Positions 56,939 through 64,000 of a DNA stretch of 64,000 nucleotides are shown here, one piece after another. The DNA is from Hybos culiciformis (lineage: Eukaryota; Arthropoda; Insecta; Diptera; Hybotidae): positions 46,625,525-46,689,524 of the forward strand of contig OZ023273.1 of assembly GCA_964007475.1 (NCBI GenBank), written 5' to 3'. Under the pieces are notes generated by a model. That model saw only the letters and a list, made by a program, of their open reading frames with translations. It was not told the DNA's origin and searched no databases. How positions within the stretch are numbered: position 1 is the stretch's first letter; the number at the start of each line of letters is the position of its first letter. Both the position numbers and the translations under genes were made by a program.

Positions 56939-59900
56939 ATGATGAACTTTTCTGCATTTGGTGGCCCATTTTCGGGTATCCATCAATTTGCTGCTAAATT
57001 TAGTCATAATGATGCCCAATCACCGCCTAACTCTGGAATCGGTGGTGGTGCATTTACAGCACCATCATCATCCACCGGTCTAATTAATGGCAACATTAAT
57101 AATAATAGTAATAATAATTTAAATGGTAATAATAATTTAAATGGTATTCATGCATCTAATTATGGAAATGCAGTTACAAATGGAAATCATTTCCAACAAA
57201 ATCACACGTCCGGTAAGTTTGAAAAATATTATGTAATTAAAAAAATAAAACTAAAAGGTTCAAAGATTCTTTTTTCTCTTAAAAAAAAAAAGCCACAAAA
57301 AAAGAAAAGGATCCTAAAAAGTACCTATCAGCGAAGACATTGAAATAAAAAAAACTAAAAAGGATTCTTGAATAAACATGTGTTTTTCAAGGAAAATTAA
57401 GTAAAAAAATGTAAACAATACTCGAAAATTTTATTTACATTTTATTAAAAAACAAAAAAAAAAAGGACTCTAAAAAGGATATCAACTGCAGACTAAAAAT
57501 ATGATTTTAAGGACATAAGAAAAATACAAAAAAAAATTATTTTCCTTCTTTTTTTGCTAATGGCGTTTTTATTGATTTTTCCTTATATTTTCCACCATTA
57601 AAATATTCTCTATTTAAAAAAAAAAAAAAAAGCGAATCAGTGAGTATACTTCTAATAATAATAAGGATATTATAAATGTATAGTAGTTTACATTAAAGTC
57701 AATTTGTTTTAAACACCCACGATCAAAAATAATTTTAGATGAGTAATAATAAATACAAGTAGAATATTTTTTTTTTCTAAAATATAAAGATAACAAGAAT
57801 ATGAAACTTTTGAAATAATATTTAAAATTAAGTATATACCTAACATATTGTTGTTTTTATTCATAATTTTTCAACTTCTAATGAATATGTATCTAAATAA
57901 TAAGTTAAATACTTTTTGAGGAGTTTAGATTTTTTAATTAAAGTAGTAGGTATTATTTTTACGGAAAATATTTTACTTTATATACTTCTCGCCGCTGTTC
58001 AGTTAAAAATTATAGTTAGCTTTAAAAATTTTGACTTTTAAAATTAAGTTTATAACCATTGAATATTAAATATAATTATACTACTTTGCAAATAAAATAA
58101 GATACACATTTCTTTACATACAAATTTTAACATTTTATATATAGAATGATTATTATGTACAACACTTGTACGTCACGTCTATAACTTTGAATAATAAAGT
58201 ATATGTTTTCTTGCATTACCACAGTCTTAAGTTATAAGCATACATACAATATTAAGATAATATAAAATCATAAACAAAATCACATACATTTTAATAAATT
58301 TTCCCATGCCATTCACCCCAAAAAAATATGTATATTTATTAAGAAAAAATAATTTTTGAAAAATCATAATCCTACATAACATATTTAATTCGAATTAATT
58401 AGTTATTTATTAAATTTTTTTTTTTTTTTTTTTTCAAATACTTTTAAACTTATTTAACTGTCAAAAGAATAATTTAACTTTATTTTTGATAATTTTATTC
58501 TGGGTTTTAATAAAATTTAATTTTAAATAAATTGATTTAAAAAAAAGATAGAAAAGAAATCATAAGCTTTTTACAAAAAGTTCAATGAACTTTTAATAAA
58601 CTTGTAGCATTAAAATTTTCATTCTTTTTAAATATAAAGGTACACATTAGACCAAGTTCCTTTTTTTTATTTTATAAGTAGGTATATATACTATATATAT
58701 TATATATATAATGTTTTTCATGCCGATGCCGGAAAAAATTAAGCTTTTATTTATTTGGTATGAATTTTATGCTATTTTTAAGAATATACAAAATTTTTAC
58801 ATATATATACTTAATGTTATATCCATATTATCGTTTTATACCCCAAGTTTTTTTTACTTAATATATTACTAATAATAAAATTGATTTGAAGATTGAATTA
58901 AAAACGAATATTCAAAATATAAATAAATCTTCAAACAGGATAATTTTGATGTAAATCAGAATAATTGTAATGTAAGAATATAGAGAAGTAGTACAACTTT
59001 AAAATAAATTTTGTAAAACTGACGAAACAAAATTTAATTTATTTTTTGATAATCTATTATAGAGAGAGTCTCAAAATTTTAATTTTTTTAGAACTATCGT
59101 CTTCATTTAATGAAATTCATTATTATTTAAAATAATTGATATAATTATTTATTCGTTTTAATTAATATTTGGTTATGACGTAGATATGATGAAACACAAT
59201 TTCCTCTATTCGAAATCATTTCAAAACACAGTGAAGCATTTTATGCTTTGTGACCGACTATGTTAAAAAACATTGTACATATTATACTTACATAAATTTT
59301 TTAAAAATGAAATAAATCCAAGCTTAATGAGTTTTATACAGTTTTTGGCATACACTGCATTTAAATGTGAAATCGGGTCAAATACGGACTTATTGTTAGT
59401 TTAAGAAATTTTCACTGTTTGCAAGCAATTTTGTGAAAACTTTAAGAAAAAAACATTAATAAAGAGAAAATAATACTATCCAAGTTTACAGAGTGTAAAT
59501 AGTGTTATACATTTCAGTACATTTGAACATTTTAATTTTAGATACCTAGCAGATATATTATAGGTTTAATTTAGATGTAATTTAGCGAAACTAAATAGTC
59601 TTGAAATTTTTTTAAATTAAAAAAAAAATCTATAGAATTTCTTAAATAAGACTTTTAAATTTTTTTAGATAGGTATAGGCGAAATAAATGATATTATGTC
59701 CTCTGTTGAATATTTTTCTTCAAATCATATTACTATATAAAAATATAATTTGTATTCGTATATGATAACTATACCTAGCCTGTCTAAATAAATCGGCCTT
59801 GAGAATAGGAATCTATACACAATTTTTCAACTAATTGTACTCAAAAATATTTATCTACCAAAAATTATATAAAAGTCTTTTATTATTTATTAAATCCAAT

Positions 59901-62900
59901 AAAGTCCATTAAATATATATATTGTACATGTACTTATTTCTTATATCTATGTACAAATATATCAAAAACGATGATGAGAAGTTAGATAATTTCTCTATTC
60001 AAATACCACCCTCAAAATTTAAGAACCTAAGACTCTGTATTATATAAATTATATAAATAAATGTTTTAAAAAATATATAACCCTAGCTCTGTATTATTTT
60101 ATTTTAATGGTATTAAAAAAAACTTTCTAATTTGAATATATTTTAATTAAATATTAAAATTTGTTAATAAATATGATAATCATAATGAAAGAAGTGCTTG
60201 AAAACATTTTATTAAAGTTTTATTTTAAAAATTCAAAAATTTTGCTAATAATGAACTAAAAGGAAATAACCCTATAATACTTATTTGTTATTTTCATAAA
60301 GTTATCAAAGAAAAACCTTCTTCAAAAATCAATAAAAAAAAATTTAAAATAAACATAAATAAATATATGATAATAAGAAATTATTATTTTTAATGATGTT
60401 CTTAATTTTAATCAAATTATGTAATATGAAAAAGTTTTAGCATAAAAAATATTTTGTAGTTAATTAGCAAAAATTTAATAAGTTTTTTATAAATAAAATA
60501 AGAATTTATATTATTTATTGTCATTATTTTCTTTTAACGCATTCAACTTACTTGTGAATAAACTTTAAACTTTTTGGTCTTTTTTTTTATGACTTTTTGA
60601 TGACGTCTTTTCTGTTTTTTTTTTTTTGGTAAACATTTATGAATTATATATACTCTTTAAAAGAGTTCATGAAATGTGTGCTATTTTTTTTAATTTTAAC
60701 TTTTAATTTATGCAATAAGTCACATGAAGGATTTAATAGTAACATATGACCGTATTTGTGCCTTTTTAACAATTCTCTAAAAATATTTTTATCTATTATA
60801 AATATAGAGATCGAGGACTAAAAACAGCTACAGCATATGTTGTTTAATTTGAATTCATCAGCTTTTCTATCAGCTTTTTAACAAACATTATATGATTGAA
60901 CATTAACATTATGATGCTTGTGTAAATTAATACAATTAATACTAATTTAATTTCGAATTTAATAATGGTGAAAATAAAATTAAAATTGATTAATTCTTAT
61001 GTTATATAGCAGTTGAAAAAATTTGAATTGTAATTTCAAGGTTTCAAATCTATAAAAATATTTACAATAATTGCGTCTCAAACATCACGGTTAAATTTTT
61101 TAAATTCCATAATCTTAATAAGTCAGATATTTCTACATATACTGAGTCTTACAAACCCTTTAAAAAATATAAATTATTTCGATTTTCTTCAATAGTTATT
61201 CAAACAAAAAGAAAAATTTTCATCTTCCTATTACCAAAACCATTCTTATCTTCAAAATATATATGTATAACTTCAAAATATGTGGAATATATACACAAAA
61301 ATACCGCATATATCAAGGACATTTTGATAATAATTTTTGTACATACATACATAATATAATAAACAAGCGGATGAAAAATTGTACATTTAAAAAAAAAGTC
61401 TGTATAACAGTTTGAATTTATATATATGTACTTATATTGTACAACGTGTATTGTACATAGCCCTTAAATTAATTATATTATATGGTTAAGTGCAGGTGCA
61501 GTGCACACATTTTATTACTATTTTTTAGCTTGCTGAAAGTTCTGTATTATGTTAGTCCCATTTAATTGTTAACTTAAATAAAATACATTTGGATTACATT
61601 CTATACAAAATCTGAAATTCAATTTTGGTTTTCGATTAAAGTCTTGTTTTATTTGATTAAAATTAAATTGTAAAATCAGAACAGAAATAAATTTCTTAAT
61701 TAAATATTTCTTTTAATGATAGATGCCAATGTCATTACTTATTCGAAGAACTTATATTTTCTACGATAGAATTCAATATCTTTACCTCTTTTTTAACTTT
61801 TCTAGAGTTCAAAACTTATGTATTTAGTTTGTCGTGATTTTAATAAATTTTAATGATCCAAAACTAATATAAAATCTTCCCTTTATAGTATTATTAATGA
61901 ATATTATACGGAACTTTGAAAATCAGCATAGTTCTCATGTAAAAAGAACATAAAAACCATGGAAGTAAGGATAAACTAGAGATATTGATGTTTTTATGTT
62001 TAGTGTGATGAATTTAAAAATCTAATAGGAAATGGTCAAATTGGTGTCAAATTGTAACTTCAATAATTGATAAATTGTTTATCAGTTTTTGAAAAACACC
62101 ATAATTAAAATAAAATTTTTCAATTGATCGAAAAATAAATAAAAAGATATTATTGGCAACAGGCTTTTGATGAAAATCGAATTCACGACCTGTTGAATAA
62201 TATTAATCATATAATCACACGAAACTTTGATAAAATATAAAAACGAAAAAACAAAGTAAAATCATTAAAAAATTATATTGCTTGCCATCAAAAATTTCCT
62301 TAAACTTTCCTTAGTCATTCAACACTTTAATCGGTATACGTAAAAGAAAAAATTTAGCCTTGATCCTAACCCATCATCCTTTTTTCTTTCTGTTATCTCA
62401 ATATAATAATAATAAACTTGTACAAAAACCATTTTGTCCTAGAAATCCTTATTTCCACAACGATTTTTTGTATTTGTCCTTTCTTCTTCTATGTATTTGT
62501 ACGCGGGAAAACTTTTCCTTTTTCCAATTTATTATACAACACTATTATACAACATCTCTGTGTGTAGTACATTCAATATACTGAACATACAAATATATTA
62601 TAGTTATTTTTTTTATATTTTACATAAGGAAGAAATATGTATAATTTAAAAGGAAAATTATTTAATACAAAAAAAAAACAATTTTCTTACAACACATACA
62701 AAAAGAGAAAGTTTTTCATATATATATTATTTAATTTCCAAAAATATATAACATTAGAAAATTATATGCTTGGAAAATCGCGTGTCCTAGAGAAATTTCC
62801 CTTTCAGTTGAGTTTTCTTGCTTGTATGAAGTTGGCATAAAATTATATGTTGGGAACTGCAAATAATTTTCAAGATAAAAAAAATTTAATGAACTAAAAT

Positions 62901-63670
62901 TATATTTTTTTTTTTTCTTAATTCTAAATATTAAATAATAAATTGTTGCATTTAATATTAAAAATAAAAATAAAAATTTCAATTAAAGAAATATTGATAA
63001 AAAATGATATTCAAAAATTTTTCAGTTGCCAACACAATGCAATATGGACAGAATATTTCAATACCATATTCGCAACCGCAAACGGACTTAAATTTCTTAA
63101 CAAACGCTAACCAGGATCATAAGCCGAAAATTCATCCAAAAATTGAAAGAGATCGTGAAGAAGGTAAGCTAAAATTTTTTTAATAAAATTATTGATTTGA
63201 AATTTATTAAAATATAAATTTTGATTACATAAGCCGGTAGGATTGACCATTAACCTCTCAAGTTTCATATTCATCGAAAGCTATTTAAATGGGTGTGGCC
63301 TAAGACTGTCGGAAATATACAGGCAGAATCAGATGTTATTTTTAGAATCTTATCTTTTATATATATGTATATACATTTTTTATAATTTTATTTTTTAATG
63401 CTACTTTAAATTTAATATTTTTTATGTAATAATGTTGAATTATAGTTTCTTCATCCGATGGTATGAAAATATAAGAAATTCAATTATTTGGCCTTACAAC
63501 TTTAACAAAGTTCAATATTTTTCAAATCTATTGATTTTTTTTATCAATTACTTGTTTGTTAACAATTCATTTATAACTTCTTTCACGAAGCAGCTGGAAA
63601 TCATTACCAAATTACGCCGGACGGTTCAAAAAAGACACTACAAAGTCTGTTTGCTACTTTTGGGACATAA
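56939..63670 (+). CDS. Unrecognised Asn/Gly-rich protein, three probable exons
   Basis: Exons 56939-57212, 63026-63163 and 63591-63670 join in phase 1 at both junctions (GT-AG, GTAAG donors) to a 163-residue frame with TAA at 63668-63670. The start MMNFSAFGGPFSGIHQFAAK is followed by a Ser/Pro stretch and an Asn-rich run (about 52-70). Exon 2 gives VANTMQYGQNISIPYSQPQT and ends KIHPKIERDREE; exon 3 gives GNHYQITPDGSKKTLQSLF. The exons are clearly less AT-rich than the 5.8-kb intron. No membrane segment or DNA-binding domain is visible; the composition suggests the disordered N-terminus of a nuclear or RNA-binding regulator, which is inference. Exon 3 is the least certain; the gene may continue right of the window. 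The upstream alternative start is the second Met. Confidence 0.55.
57213..63025 (+). other. Large first intron (5.8 kb), no gene seen inside
   Basis: GT at 57213 to AG at 63025. AT-rich throughout with poly-A/T and TA palindromes (for example near 58680-58710). The 60-83 codon frames in it (57614, 62360, 62637, 62731) are low-complexity and rejected. If the exon join is right, a first intron this long could carry regulatory elements, but none is recognisable by eye. Confidence 0.5.
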
Positions 63671-64000
63671 GTTTTTTCTATATAAATTTTTGTCAAGAAA
63701 TAATAATATAAAATGATTTCATATGACATATTTATTAATATAATATTTGGTTTCATTTAAAGTTAAACTGAGATAAGTAGTCATTGGACCCCAAACTGAA
63801 CTCCTATTTTATGTTCAAATTCTTACACCTTTTGCATTTTTTCTAGGAATAAAGAACTTGTAGGTTTTATTTTCACAAGTGTAATTAATTATAATACAAC
63901 CATTAGTACAGTATTGATTGATTGACACACTGGGAAATGGGGTTACCATGGAATAGACAAAAAAAATAGATTTCAGAATATTGATGAATATATATGGTGT
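63671..64000. other. Right-edge noncoding stretch
   Basis: 3' UTR or intron of the preceding gene; nothing else seen. Confidence 0.4.

Noticed and set aside
62360..62982. Frames of 67-83 codons near the right end
   Set aside because: Intronic AT-rich sequence, overlapping on both strands, without coding composition.
1..64000. CRISPR arrays, operons, Shine-Dalgarno sites, bacterial-type systems
   Set aside because: No regularly spaced repeats and no prokaryotic gene organisation; spliced genes and transposons show a eukaryotic nuclear sequence.

Overview
The window is an AT-rich (roughly 75-80 % by eye), gene-poor stretch of an animal nuclear genome, almost certainly an insect. The pointers are spliced genes with short and long introns, metazoan proteins (HUS1, TMEM192), many hAT-like and other MITEs, CR1/jockey-type and Ty3/Gypsy retroelements, and a Gypsy primer-binding site fitting insect tRNA-Ser. 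The order cannot be fixed. A 200-N block at 2194-2393 is an assembly gap.

Layout. 0-29 kb: one probable 5' coding exon on the minus strand (301-431), then repeats: a decayed non-LTR retrotransposon (about 10.1-12.9 kb) split by a palindromic MITE, and a decayed hAT transposon (18580-19966) with a Harbinger-like element nested inside it. 29-34 kb: the single-exon-coding checkpoint gene Hus1 (minus) and a hAT-type MITE. 34.6-39.6 kb: a complete, apparently very young Ty3/Gypsy LTR retrotransposon with LTRs identical by eye, a 5-bp target duplication and one unbroken Gag-Pol frame. 40.7-42.6 kb: a cluster of foldback elements, one carrying a second palindromic element. 42.7-43.9 kb: a three-exon gene with a tentative securin-like product. 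46.4-46.8 kb: another hAT-type MITE, directly upstream of TMEM192 (47.0-50.6 kb, five exons). At 51.84-52.11 kb there is a degenerate extra copy of TMEM192 exon 4. 56.9-63.7 kb: an unrecognised Asn/Gly-rich protein gene with a 5.8-kb intron.

The genes do not form an operon or pathway, although HUS1 (9-1-1 checkpoint clamp) and the securin-like protein would both be cell-cycle factors; their proximity is probably chance. The most informative content is the mobile DNA. Several elements have exact target-site duplications. One palindromic MITE family with 5-bp duplications is proved by two 224-225-bp copies, one of which interrupts the retroelement so cleanly that the host frame reads through once it is removed.
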